Below the pieces are notes generated by a model. The model saw only the letters and a program-made list of their open reading frames with translations, had not been told where the DNA came from and did not search any database. From Mactra quadrangularis (Eukaryota; Mollusca; Bivalvia; Venerida; Mactridae), in the NCBI GenBank assembly GCA_025267735.1, contig CM046301.1, positions 69,335,872 to 69,399,871 of the forward strand: a DNA stretch of 64,000 nucleotides. The letters are read 5' to 3'. Shown here one piece after another: positions 24,694-35,135 of the stretch (the stretch's first letter is position 1; every line of letters begins with the position of its first letter). Both the position numbers and the translations under genes were made by a program.

Positions 24694-24917
24694 GTTTCTT
24701 TCATGCTTTACGGTGAAACGTCACGTTATTCGATGAAAATAAACGATGAAAATATAAATTTTATATTTTCATCGTAGTGAAAATATAACCTTATATTTTC
24801 ATCGTTCATGACGTCATATTCGACGATAAATGACGTCATCTTGGAGAAGAAATGACGTCACGTAATAATTAGTGTAAAATACATCTAATTAAACGCAAAA
24901 TTAAGCATGAAAGAAAC
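24694..24917. mobile_element. MITE with 15-bp perfect terminal inverted repeats
   Basis: GTTTCTTTCATGCTT (24694-24708) and AAGCATGAAAGAAAC (24903-24917) are exact inverses. Inside are nested palindromes (GATGAAAATATAAATTT with its inverse) and three TGACGTCA motifs. About 224 bp; superfamily unknown. Confidence 0.75.
24810..24861. promoter_or_regulatory. Three CRE-like TGACGTCA sites spaced 22 bp apart
   Basis: Perfect palindromic cAMP-response-element consensus TGACGTCA at 24810-24817, 24832-24839 and 24854-24861. Starts are exactly 22 bp apart, about two helical turns, so all face the same side of the DNA. They lie about 710 bp upstream of the TRPV-like start codon, inside a MITE. Regulation of that gene through CREB/ATF proteins is inference only. 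Confidence 0.5.
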
Positions 24918-24921
24918 AGAA

Positions 24922-25077
24922 TATTCGTCAACTTTGGTGAAAGATCTTTTTTATTTCAACTTGTGAACTCAGAAAATGACATTTTCACTCGTGGCTATGC
25001 CACTCGTGAAAAGTTTTTTCTGAGCTCACTCGGTGAAATAAAAATCGATCTTACACCTAAGTTGACGAATATCCTCT
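24922..25077. mobile_element. Fold-back element with arms of about 75 bp
   Basis: ATATTCGTCAACTTTGGTGA to ATTTTCACTCGTGGC is mirrored by GCCACTCGTGAAAAG to CACCTAAGTTGACGAATAT, with almost no loop. It directly follows the MITE at 24694-24917. Confidence 0.75.
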
Positions 25078-25570
25078 ATATCTAAAATCCGAAAAATACA
25101 ACGATTTTGTCCACATGCGCTGCCTATTACCGCGTACCAAATTGCCGAAAACTGCGTGTGTTGTGCGTCCAAATATAGATGTGATATGTTCACCTTCTAT
25201 GATTAATTGAATGTGACGTAAGCAAGTCAAATGTGCGATTTCTATACTCGTATTATAAACACTTAAAATTCGCGAAATAAAACTACCGTAAACTTAGAAT
25301 GCCATACAGTATCCGTCTCTATGTCCTTGTATTCTGGAAACCTTATGTATCATAAACTGTTTAAGTCGTTGTTAGTGTGTGAGGTGCAATTGAACTGATT
25401 GAACGTTGTTTTATTCAAGAGGGATAGACCAAGTTGTGTAACAGATAATATTGTGTGTTTAGCATAAGAAAAACTGTTAAATATAATTTAATAATAGTTG
25501 ATTTCAAAAGATGCAAATTTCGCGTTTAAGTTAAAAATTGTTTATTTAGTTGACTATTTTCTTTGCAAAA

Positions 25571-26521
25571 ATGTGTGACGATGAGAAATCTATAAAAAAA
25601 CAACGGAAAAAAAACCGTATTAAAACTTGTTACGAAATACTCTACAATATCGAACATGGAAATGGTACAAATGATCTAGAAGATGGTGAAAGTTTTAAGG
25701 TTAAACAGTTTAAAGAGCGTTTCGACAAAGTAGGCGATGATTATATTTATCTTTTTAATGACGAAGAAGTCCTTTCCGGAACATTCGAAGTCAATACAAT
25801 TCCGGGAGAAAAGCCAGAAGAGAAAGCCGTCAATGGAGAAACTCTTCTATTCAGAGCAATTTCCAAGTGTAAAACAGATCCATTTGCTAAATGCATTAAG
25901 AAAAAGTCAAAAGAAGATACAAGAATTGCTGACGCTATAGATCAGAAATTGAAACATTGCATTGAACATATGATGAATAAATATCCTAAATTAATCATTG
26001 AGGCAGGCAAAAAAGGTTACTCTCCATTTTACTTGGCAATCGTAAAAGAATATAAATGTATCGTAAGTAAAATGATTAGACAATTAAACCAGACAAATAT
26101 CGAAATTCCAGAAGTCACTGGGTCTTTGTTTGGTAGAAGTGTTATGCTTGCTGGATTTCCATTAGGAGTCGCAGCACTTACGCTCAATACAAAGATATTT
26201 AAATGTCTTTTAGATGGACTTTTTGGATGTTTAGGTAAAAACATAGATAAAACCATACACAATCGTAAAGATGATACCATCGTGCATTGCCTCATCAAGT
26301 ATGTCCATTACCACTGCGAGAAAATAGACAAGGTTAAAGTCAAGAAAATGCTGGATTACATTTTAGATGAAGCTACTTGGGAAAACGTCAGCTCAACCAA
26401 TGACGGAACATCTATCGTGAATAAGTTGGTCATGAAAAAGAATAAAGAACATCTGACACCCCTACAACTTGCTGCAAAACGTCATCAGTTTGAGCTTTTT
26501 GAAATTCTGATAGAATCGAAG
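25571..26521 (+). CDS. TRPV-like channel exon 1: ankyrin-repeat domain
   Basis: 317 codons. Ankyrin-type helices are visible at NGETLLFRAI, KKGYSPFYLAIVKEY, GFPLGVAALTLNTKIFKCLL, DDTIVHCLIKYVHYH and HLTPLQLAAKRHQFELFEIL. The third and fifth match the 'PL.LAA' and 'TPL.LAAK' repeats characteristic of TRPV. The exon ends at a strong donor (AAG followed by GTATGT) in phase 0; without splicing the frame would stop ten codons later. The basic N-terminus (KKQRKKNRIK) is not a signal peptide. Earlier coding exons are unlikely because of the upstream in-frame stop, but a 5' UTR exon is possible. Confidence 0.88.
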
Positions 26522-29500
26522 GTATGTGTATATACTTTTTGGTTTATATATTAACTAGAATTAAAGTAAAACTTAAGAAGCTGGTGTCACATCTTTGACG
26601 AGCGAGTGATTTAGCTACGAAATTAACCGAAATATTTCATTTGGATTTTTATTAAGCACTTGTAAAGTCGTATGATTTTAATACTTAAAATGCGGGTATT
26701 CTATGCAAATGATTGCATTATTACATCTAATTGATACATTTTACATTTTTTTGATTATATTTGGTTACATGTTAGTAATATCATACAGATAGATTTATTG
26801 CGTCGCAGTATACATGATGTAGTACAAGAAACATAGTAATTAAATTCAAAACAGAACAGATAATTATTATAACAGAATAGAATATTACAGGCTTGAGCCG
26901 TACTCATCTCTTAATACATAATAAAGCAACTGTTTCAGTCTAGGTGTAATTAATCCTTACACCTATTATTCAATGATAATTTATACTTGCAAGTTTGCCT
27001 TTGATTGTGGCCGATAGTTTATTTTAAAGTACTGTATTGTATTGCAATGATATTTCTCTAGGTGTGACGACTTCCACGTAGTCAAACTCGTTCGAGTTTA
27101 CATTTTTGTCCCTAGTTTGATACTAATAAATAAATTAATCGTATTTATGGTCTGCGCTTAGAAACAATGAACCTTCGTAGGTTGAAGAGTTATATTTAAT
27201 CTGTTTTGAGGTGTGGATATAAATACTTTTGTGTGTCGTAGAGTAACAAATGTGCTTTTGTCTACTTAGCAGTGTGGATGTAAATACCATCAGGATAAAA
27301 ATATTTTTGTGTGTCGTAGAGTAACAAATGTACTTTATTTAGCAGTGTGGATGTAAATACCATCAGGATATAAATATTTTTGTGTGTAGTAGAGTATCAA
27401 ATGTGCTTTAGTCTACTTAGCAGTGTGGATGTAAATACCATCAGGATAAAAATATTTTTGTGTGTCGTAGAGTAACAAATATACATTGAGTGGTCTACCA
27501 AAGACGGTTGTACCCATTGCTTACATGTATTTATAATGTATTTTTGGAAAACAGAGGAAGGTCACATGACAGATTTCTATGGTCGGACCACTCACATTCT
27601 GAGTAACTGGGCCGACCGCAAGTTTGGCAGACTCGGTCCACAATCCATCTGATAAATTCAAATATTGTTTGTCATCAACTAAGAAAAAAGGGAAGAGAAT
27701 GTAGATTATAAGAATATGATGATAAAAGCGGCTTACATCCCAGTAACAAATACGTTCGGACTTAAATCGGTCCTCAATCGGTTAATTAATTTTCTCATCT
27801 GATCGGGTGTCATTGGTATCTGCATTTCAGTATTTATAAGTAACAGAGTAACGATGATAGATCGTTTTTCGGGGTTTTTCATCCTTGTTTAGCACGGAAC
27901 CGACGAACACCGATTTAGCACCGACGTCTCAGATTAACCTATTAGCCGCCGATTTATCACTCATCACAAGCAATTAGGAAAGTAAGAGTTTCATTGTTGA
28001 AAACTAACCGTTTGTTCTCAACCGGTGATTCATATGTGTACACCAGTGGCTTATCAGAGGCATATCGGTAATATTTGTCATAGACAGCTCGTCAATCGGT
28101 AATTCGTTTGAATTTTTACAGATCGAGAATTTAAGATAATTTAAATATTCCGATCGGTAAGATTTCACCGACGAAATTTATCTTTTCCCAATAGCTTGTG
28201 ATAAGTGATAAATTGACTGCTAATCGGTGACGTCCTTGCTAATTGGTGTTCATCAGTTTCGTACTGCACTGAAAAACAAAACACTCGATCTATCATCGAT
28301 CACCATGTGTAACTGGACCCTTGTCTAAAAGTAAACTGTTGCATCATTTTGCAAGGTAGGAATTATTATCTTACAAATGGTAAACTAATAAGTGTGACAG
28401 TGAGCCACGTAGTGTTGTGCGAAAACATTCAATTTTCCCCGTATCTTGAAATACTTAATGCTACCTTTTTTCTGTTAAATAACCTTAAAATGCATTGATA
28501 GTCTTATGATATTTACAATAAAAGTAAAGAAAGTGTAAAAAAGTCAATACACATGGAACCTTTTGAGACGAAAAAAAATTAAAATTCTTATTTCTCTTGC
28601 TTTACTTGCTCATTATTTTTGCAGAATTACACCGTATCATCTGCAGACGATGGACTGTCGATGGGTAAGGAATACGACATCACTGAAGTGGACACAGTAC
28701 CTGCATACACAGGCGCAAAGGAAAGTTCATCTGATGAATTTTTTGTTTCCGAGAATCACTTTTCTGTTCTAGAATTTGTATGTCAACAGAATATGTCAAC
28801 TGCTTTTTCTTTTGCTCAATGTAAGCTGGTCAATGAAGTCATCGAGAGAAAATGGCGTATATATCGGGTTTTATTCTATATATGGGCAGTTGTGCACTTA
28901 ATAATGATGAGTTTGTTGACATGGTCAGGACTTCACCGGTCAAGAATTATGTTTGATGATGTCAGTTCAAATTCTGAATACGTAAGGAATGATGTCAGAC
29001 CGGTTCGTGACGATGGTTTATCTCTAGGATTGACTATAGTAGGTTTCCTCTATGCCTTTTTGATGGTATTTATACTAATGTGGCGGAATTTGGTTTATTG
29101 GTGCTGTTATAAGCGATTTCAGGCCCGTATCAAAGCAAATTTTCTTACAAATATGTGGAGAATCATTTCAGAATTGCCATACACAAACAAAATATTTGAG
29201 ATTTATTTCTTTTTGTTTGGTTTGCTATTGATATTGGATCTTCCTCTCTCTATTGAAGTGCATGATTATGACAACTTGTGTTTAGTATTTGCGTTGATTT
29301 TGGGCTGGTATTCTGTTACCTTCTTCCTACAGGTATTTGAAAGGTTCAGTATTTTTACTGTTTTGATTCAGCGTGTTATTACTGATATGATCAATTTTGC
29401 TGTTGTGATGGCATTTTTGCTTCTAGGGTTTACTGTTGCGATGTCAATGGTAATGCAAGGTGCAAATAATGCTGAGGATGATTTCAGTGGTTTTGACAAG

Positions 29501-30073
29501 TCATTGCTTAAAATGTTCACTGTGATGTTAGGAATTGGCGAAATCAATGATCTTTTTAAGGCACGACATTATGCTGCCGCTATCATTGTTTTTGTTTTAT
29601 TTGTGCTTCTCACTACAATTTTGTTGTTGAATGCTCTCATTGCTTTGATGTCTAATTCCTGCACTGAACTGATTAATACCAAATATGGAGTAAAAAAAAG
29701 TAACGAATTACACGCCACGTTACAGCGATTGTCGGTCATTGTATTTTTAGAATCCCTCTTACCACAATGTCTTACCACACAATGGCAAATTGGTTACACT
29801 AAAGACAAATACCCTGGTCGGCGTTTCATCGAATTCACAGTTGACATACTCGATGATGACATTGGTGACGAAAGCAACGATAATTCTCATTGGAATATAT
29901 TAAGATCTATTTTATCAAGCAAATATTTCACTAAGCGTCAGAAAACAAAAATGGTTAAAACACAACCCATTAACGAATTTCCGGAGAAAGCCACAACTAT
30001 GACAACCCTACGAACCACCCCATGGACGCCATATGAGCCAATCGCTGATCAACGTTTGTCAAAATCGTTTTGA
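25571..30073 (+). CDS. TRPV-like cation channel gene (two exons, 799 aa predicted)
   Basis: Exons 25571-26521 and 28625-30073, joined in phase 0 across a GT-AG intron of 2103 bp, give one open frame of 799 codons. Order: N-terminal ankyrin repeats, pre-S1 linker, six membrane segments (S1 about 396-420, S2 449-472, S3 507-527, S4 534-555, S5 569-595, S6 634-660), pore loop with GIGE near 620-623, and a C-terminal tail. This layout and length fit TRPV channels, cation channels of the plasma membrane often used in sensory or calcium-uptake roles. ATG 25571 is the first in frame after a stop at 25547. The canonical TRP-box Trp after S6 is not evident, so it may belong to a divergent invertebrate TRPV-like group. 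Ligand or stimulus cannot be inferred. Confidence 0.88.
27190..27490. repeat. Tandem repeat of 73-78 bp, about 3.5 units
   Basis: CAGTGTGGATGTAAATACCA recurs at 27270, 27343 and 27421 with TTTTTGTGTGTCGTAGAGTA between. It lies inside the TRPV-like intron; an 'ATTTAGCAG' acceptor-like word recurs in each unit. Confidence 0.85.
27852..28298. mobile_element. Fold-back element in the TRPV-like intron
   Basis: CGATGATAGATCG at 27852 is inverted at 28286-28298, and the arms stay complementary for about 120 bp (ACGAACACCGATTTAGC against GCTAATTGGTGTTCATC; TTTATCACTCATCACAAGC against CTTGTGATAAGTGATAAA). A spacer of about 210 bp separates them. No ORF. Confidence 0.75.
28625..30073 (+). CDS. TRPV-like channel exon 2: membrane domain, pore and C-tail
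   Basis: 482 codons from the acceptor CAG at 28622-28624 to the TGA at 30071-30073. S1 begins WRIYRVLFYIWAVVHL; S2 LSLGLTIVGFLYAFLMVF; S3 IFEIYFFLFGLLLILDL; S4 LVFALILGWYSVTFFLQVF; S5 MINFAVVMAFLLLGFTV. The pore helix and filter read KMFTVMLGIGEINDL, with Glu where many TRPV channels have Asp in GMGD. S6 is VFVLFVLLTTILLLNALIAL, as in TRPV. The TRP helix region (GVKKSNELHATLQRLSVIVF) lacks the usual Trp. A single exon for the whole membrane domain is unusual compared with vertebrate TRPV genes. Confidence 0.88.
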   Translation, partial: NYTVSSADDGLSMGKEYDITEVDTVPAYTGAKESSSDEFFVSENHFSVLEFVCQQNMSTAFSFAQCKLVNEVIERKWRIYRVLFYIWAVVHLIMMSLLTWSGLHRSRIMFDDVSSNSEYVRNDVRPVRDDGLSLGLTIVGFLYAFLMVFILMWRNLVYWCCYKRFQARIKANFLTNMWRIISELPYTNKIFEIYFFLFGLLLILDLPLSIEVHDYDNLCLVFALILGWYSVTFFLQVFERFSIFTVLIQRVITDMINFAVVMAFLLLGFTVAMSMVMQGANNAEDDFSGFDKSLLKMFTVMLGIGEINDLFKARHYAAAIIVFVLFVLLTTILLLNALIALMSNSCTELINTKYGVKKSNELHATLQRLSVIVFLESLLPQCLTTQWQIGYTKDKYPGRRFIEFTVDILDDDIGDESNDNSHWNILRSILSSKYFTKRQKTKMVKTQPINEFPEKATTMTTLRTTPWTPYEPIADQRLSKSF

Positions 30074-30460
30074 CTCGCACATACTTTAACATCACGTTAC
30101 GTTGAATAAGAGTATATGTCTTGATAAAACCTCATTCAGTATATCTGCGTTTTCTCGTATCTTTATCTTGGGTTGTGATTACAATGATAAAGTTCGATAA
30201 TTTGAATTATACGTTTTCATTTTGAATACATCTGACTTTGATTAAAATGATAATGTTAGAATTATCCAAATGATGCATTGTCTAATATCTAGTATGCTAC
30301 AGTTAGTTCGTTCTCACTCTGATACGTGCATCGTGATTTGGTTTACAGACAATAACATAAGTTCTATGGAAATAGATTATGACAACACCAAGTGTTTAAA
30401 TTTATATGACGCTTAATAATAGTCCGTGATCGTTATTTTTTACAAACATACCTTAAAAAT

Positions 30461-30466
30461 AATAAA
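30461..30466 (+). terminator. Candidate polyadenylation signal of the TRPV-like gene
   Basis: AATAAA lies 388 bp after the stop codon in an AT-rich 3' flank. No competing gene lies between. Confidence 0.5.
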
Positions 30467-30689
30467 GAACAGTCCAGATTTAAAGCAATGTTCATAATTC
30501 TCGTGTGCGAGCCGCCGAACTGACGTTGAAGTTATTTATCATACACTCCATGATTATAACTGACTTGTACTACAAATAATCAATCAGTTAGTTAATTGAC
30601 CATAACAACGACAGAAAATTATATGTTTAGTCTGCTACATATGATTTATGTCTTGTATCATTTCTAAGCGTGATATTGATTTAGTTGAC

Positions 30690-31690
30690 ATATTTTTGTA
30701 TCATATTTATTTTATTGACACTTTTTAGTATCAGTTTGATTTTATTGACCAATCTTAGTATTTTATTGATTTTATTGACACATTTTAGTATCAGTTTGAT
30801 TTTATTGACACATTTTAGTATCATTTTGATTTTATTGACCAATCTTAGTATTTTATTGATTTTATTGACACATTTTAGTATCAGTTTGATTTTATTGACC
30901 AATCTTAGTATTTTATTGATTTTATTGACACATTTTAGTATCAGTTTGATTTTATTGACACATTTTAGTATCATTTTGATTTTATTGACACATTTAAGTA
31001 CCATTTTGATTGTATTGACACATTTTAGTATCAGTTTGATTTTATCGACACATTTTTGTATCAGTTTGATTTTATTGACACATTTTAGTATCAGTTTGAT
31101 TTTATTGACACATTTTTGTATCATATTGATTTTATTGACACGTCTTAGTATTATATTGATTTTATTGACACTTTTTAGTATCAGTTTGATTTTATTGACA
31201 CACCTTAGTATCAGTTTGATTTTATTGACACATTTTAGTATCAGTTTGATTTTATTGACACGTCTTAGTATTTTATTGATTTTATTGACACATTTTTGTA
31301 TCAGTGTGATTCTATTGACACACCTTAGTATCATATTGATTTTGTTGACAATTTATCTCAGTATTTTATTGATTTTATCAACACATTAAAGTTTTAAATT
31401 GATTTTATCAACACATGTGAGTTTTAAATTGATTTTATCAACACATCTATGTTTTAAATTGAATTCATTGACACATCAAAGTTTTAAATTGATTTTACTG
31501 ACATATCTTAGTATTATATTTATTTTATACACACAACTTAGTATTTAATCAATTTCACTGACATATTTTAGTATTGTGTTGATTTTATTAACACAGTTTA
31601 GTATAATATTAATTTTACTGACATATCTTAATACAAATATTTTATTGATCTTGTTGACATATCTTTGTATTATTTTTAGTTTAATTAGTA
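30690..31690. repeat. 30-bp minisatellite with degenerate right end
   Basis: Unit TTTTATTGACACATTTTAGT plus ATCAGTTTGA, 30 bp, regular to about 31340 and then decaying through variants to about 31690. Because 30 is a multiple of 3 and the unit lacks stops in one frame per strand, it yields long false frames on both strands (30685-31389 +, 30681-31334 -). Confidence 0.96.
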
Positions 31691-31699
31691 CATTTTAAT

Positions 31700-32740
31700 A
31701 TTATATTGGTTTTAATGAACACAATGGTATTGATGAATGCATGTAAATTTTCAAAATTGATGCATATTGGTGAATACTTTTGTTTTCAAAGTTTTAAGAA
31801 TATGTGATTATCGTAGATTTGTTATATTTTATAAGGGTTAGGATCTTTGACTTCTCATTATACTACGTGTTATTACCACGGGAAGACGGATCACTTATCA
31901 GTAGCAATTGTACAATATCAAGTTGACATTAAGTTGTGCGAAACCATTATTACAAACATTAGTTCTTTTTCATAAGCATAAACACTTTGTGTTATTTGTT
32001 ATAATTCTTTCTTATGAGATTGAAGTCTTTCAATGTGATTTCTATATTTTTATAGTAGTTTAGCTTCAAATTATCTTATACCTAATTAAAGTTAAACTTC
32101 ACCAGTTTTTCATACAAAAAGATCAAGGTTTTTGTTACAATGATTTTTTATTCAGTTTTATTTCCTTAAAATGTTTCTGAAAGAGGTATTAATTATTTTA
32201 AAATATTAAGTATGCATTTTATATAAAAGTAATAAATTAGGACATTATAGTGAATATATAACGACTAAAGAATTAAACAAAACGATGTGCATAGTGATTC
32301 TTTCCTTTTGGTGTGTTTCATTTGTAAGATACAGAACATTTACAAATGTGTTTATTTGAATCTCTATATATACACACATTACTTAACGATTTCAGTTAGA
32401 TATTCACAGACTTTGAGGTGACTTTTTAATCAATGGCCTCTATTATTTTTGGCCAAAGTTGCTTAGATTTTACACGTAGATGTTTATGATGAATATCTCA
32501 CAATAAATAATAATAAAGGTGGTGGCTTTTTCAGTCAATGAATTTCCTTAACATGTTTTAAGTACTACGTTTGATTAATTCGATAAACACTTTTAAAAAT
32601 GTCGTGTCACCTGTGTCATGTATCTGTATACGTTTGTATCTACGCTTTTTGCACAATAAATAGTGCGTTGCTTTTTAGTTTGAGTTTGTTGCATTATATT
32701 TACCATAATATTGTTTAATACTACATATATCTATATTGAA
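31700..32740. other. No gene recognised
   Basis: AT-rich, many short homopolymers, no frame above about 60 codons and no repeat match seen within the window. Confidence 0.4.
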
Positions 32741-33045
32741 GTCGCCAAGCTAGCTCAGTTGGTAAGTTTTAAGTCTACTGATCGTGAGATCATGAGTTTG
32801 ATTGCCGTGCGGGGGCCATACTTTTGTACAGTTTAATCATGAAATGATTTCTATGGTCATTTTCTCTCCTACGACTGATTCTTTATTATTTAGGCATTTG
32901 TCAGTCACTAACGGATGTTTATGCCGAGCAACTGATTAAAAAGCTTAATTTAGAGATTGAGCCTTAAAAAGAACAGAGAGCAAGTTGATCGAACGCCGTT
33001 ATATAACCTATACTATATGTTGCTAGGCATTCATACCAACGAACA
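32741..33045 (+). mobile_element. tRNA-derived SINE, family A (diverged)
   Basis: AAGCTAGCTCAGTTGGTAAG (A box), degraded B box GAGTTTGATTGCC, body CAGTTTAATCATGAAATGAT, 3' domain CGAACGCCGTTATATAACC and a poor tail. More diverged than copies at 4585 and 9332. Confidence 0.78.
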
Positions 33046-33136
33046 GTAAAATAATTTTCATATTTCTATTAGCTACACAGAATTTGAGTGTAAAATTGAT
33101 TGTGAAACACGTCCAAAGGATAATTGACATTACTGC

Positions 33137-33236
33137 AAAATTTTCATGGAAGGGTAAAACCTCGCCGGGTGGTATTTGAACCCGGTATACTAGATTCCAA
33201 TCCAGACGCACTACCAACTGCGCTACGACCCGGGTT
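33137..33236 (-). mobile_element. SINE family B head with clear tRNA-like fold
   Basis: The minus strand reads GGGTCGTAGCGCAGTTGGTA (A box), an anticodon-like arm CTGGATTGGAATCTAG, then CCGGGTTCAAATACC (B box) and the family B body start GGTTTTACCCTTCCATGAAA. It supplies the head missing from the copies at 10260 and 17716. A functional tRNA is unlikely because the acceptor 3' end runs straight into SINE body. Confidence 0.75.
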
Positions 33237-33689
33237 CAGTCGGTTTTTATCAGTAAATTGATTTACGTTCGACATATTTTCACATATACAGTTGACAAGT
33301 TTTTTGCTGAAATAAAAAAAACCGCTTGCTTTATAAAACGACCTGTATTAGAGTAACCAAGTACTGTACGAGCAACGGCGGTTTTGTTATTGTGTTCATA
33401 TGATATTTGTTTGCCGTATCTAAGGACTTAAAACGTCTTCTTATAATGGTTGCATTCAATACACCTCGACCATGAAAGAATAATTATAAGGTGCATTCAA
33501 AATGTCATTGTTATAAGCAATAGGAAAGTTTGAGAAGTTTGAAAGATAAACAAACGAGATCCTACCCCTGAATAAAATTGAATACAAAATTCAAATACTT
33601 TTTAGAATTTATTTGTATTTTCATTACTAACGTAACCTACACAATTGAATTTTAAGATAACGGTTTTATTTTATTTTATGAAGTTTCAT

Positions 33690-34015
33690 TTATGACGCAG
33701 CATTTCAACACATCGGCCATTCATTGATTGAAAAATCTTTGAAGGATTAATTGGGGCTCTACCAGTAATACTGGGTTTTATTTCATACGCAAGGCGAAGC
33801 ACTGGCGAAACACTTAACGGTTAACGGTTATATTTTGTCATAAATTCATTTTATCACAATTATCACTGCCTAAACGATGATGGATTTGTTTTCTTCAACA
33901 CCGGTTTAAGTATTTTGATTAAACATGTGACAAAAATATATTTCAAAAATGGCGTCTTTATATGTCTGTAATTCTAATATTGAACGGCCGATGAGTTCCG
34001 AATGAACTACTGTCC
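33690..34015 (+). repeat. Dispersed repeat D, copy 3
   Basis: Shares ACGCAAGGCGAAGCACTGGC, AAACGATGATGGATTTGTTT and AAAATGGCGTCTTTATATGT with 37690-38045. It is the inverse of the 15355 and 18800 copies. Confidence 0.65.
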
Positions 34016-34018
34016 GTG

Positions 34019-34193
34019 TTTATCACAAATAACCAAAGGTATTATATATTTTATCCATGTCTCTATACCGAACGAAAATTTCAAAGACAAAGGTGAATCA
34101 ATGTCTAAATGAGGTTTTTGTTTACAGCTTTTTAAGTCAACGTTGACTTATATTTTAACCAGTGATATGATACCTTTCGTTATTTGTGATAAA
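34019..34193. mobile_element. Short MITE with central 18-bp palindrome
   Basis: TTTATCACAAATAACCAAAG (34019 on) is inverted as CTTTCGTTATTTGTGATAAA (34173 on), giving 24-bp ends with one or two mismatches. The perfect palindrome TAAGTCAACGTTGACTTA lies at 34133-34150. Confidence 0.7.
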
Positions 34194-34458
34194 ACGTATG
34201 TGTAGCACAGAAGTTGCGAACAAATAACCAATATGAATTCAAGAATGTGGCTTGTAAATGACAATTTTGTAAAACGCACGTTCTAATTTGGCACCCTTGG
34301 TCTCTTTATCTGCTTCAAAATTTTCACAATCAAACGTTCCATGGACGTTTAAGTGATTGTATTTGTCTGTACCTGATAAAACTGTACCCACTAAAGGTTT
34401 GGATATATTTTTACTTTGTTGTCTTCTGAATAGCTATTATCTAAAATTTGATAACTAC

Positions 34459-35135
34459 GGAGCCCCTAAAGTGCCAATTTGAAAAACTTTTTTATTATCA
34501 CAACTATTTCGTATAAACGTAATATAATTTCGTATTAACGAAATATTATTTCGTTTTTACGAAATATTATTTCGTGTATTCGTAATATTATTTCAATCTA
34601 ACGAAATAATATTACGTTTGAACTAACCCTAACCCTCTTTCGAAAAAAATCGGAAAAATATTATTTCGGTTTTTTTTTAAAATTATTTCGTTTTTACGAA
34701 ATATTATTTCGTATAGACGTGATATTTTTTCGTTAAATCGAAATAATTATTTTGTTGTTTTTTTCGAAATAATTATTTCGGGTTTTTTTCGAAACACATA
34801 ACACATTCGAAAAAAACGAAATAATTATTATGATTTAACGAAATAATATTACGTTTAAATAATATTTCGTAAAAACGAAGTAATATTTAAAAAAAACGAT
34901 AAATAATAACAAAAATAATTATTTCGAAAATATGAAATAATATTATTTCGAAAAAACGAAATAATTATTAGATTTAACGAAATAATATGACGTTAAAACG
35001 AAATAATATTACGAAAAAAAGGAGATAATATTTCGAAAAAACGAAATAATTATTTCGAAAAAACGAAATAATATTATGTTTAAACGAAATAGTTGTGACA
35101 AAAAATGTATTTCAAAATGTCACTTTAGGGGCTCC
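34459..35135. mobile_element. MITE filled with self-complementary ACGAAATAATATT words (677 bp)
   Basis: Ends GGAGCCCCTAAAGTG and CACTTTAGGGGCTCC are inverse. The arms extend inward about 55 bp (TCACAACTATTTCGT against ACGAAATAGTTGTGA). Flanking TA dinucleotides are compatible with a TA target. The interior is made of repeated TTTCGTTTTTACGAAATATT and CGAAATAATATTACG words in both orientations, so almost any segment can pair with another. Confidence 0.8.

Larger units (their letters stand above)
26522..28624 (+). other. Intron of the TRPV-like gene
   Basis: GTATGT at the 5' end and a pyrimidine-rich tract ending TTTTTGCAG at the 3' end. It contains a tandem repeat (27190-27490) and a fold-back element (27852-28298); nothing else is recognised. 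Confidence 0.85.

Noticed and set aside
30681..31389. Long ORFs on both strands (217 and 234 codons)
   Set aside because: They are reading frames through a 30-bp minisatellite whose unit length is a multiple of three; the Leu/Ile/Thr and Lys/Cys/Val repeats have no independent support.
34621..34635. Telomere-like CTAACCCTAACCCTC
   Set aside because: Only two units inside an array of other repeats; too short to indicate telomeric sequence.
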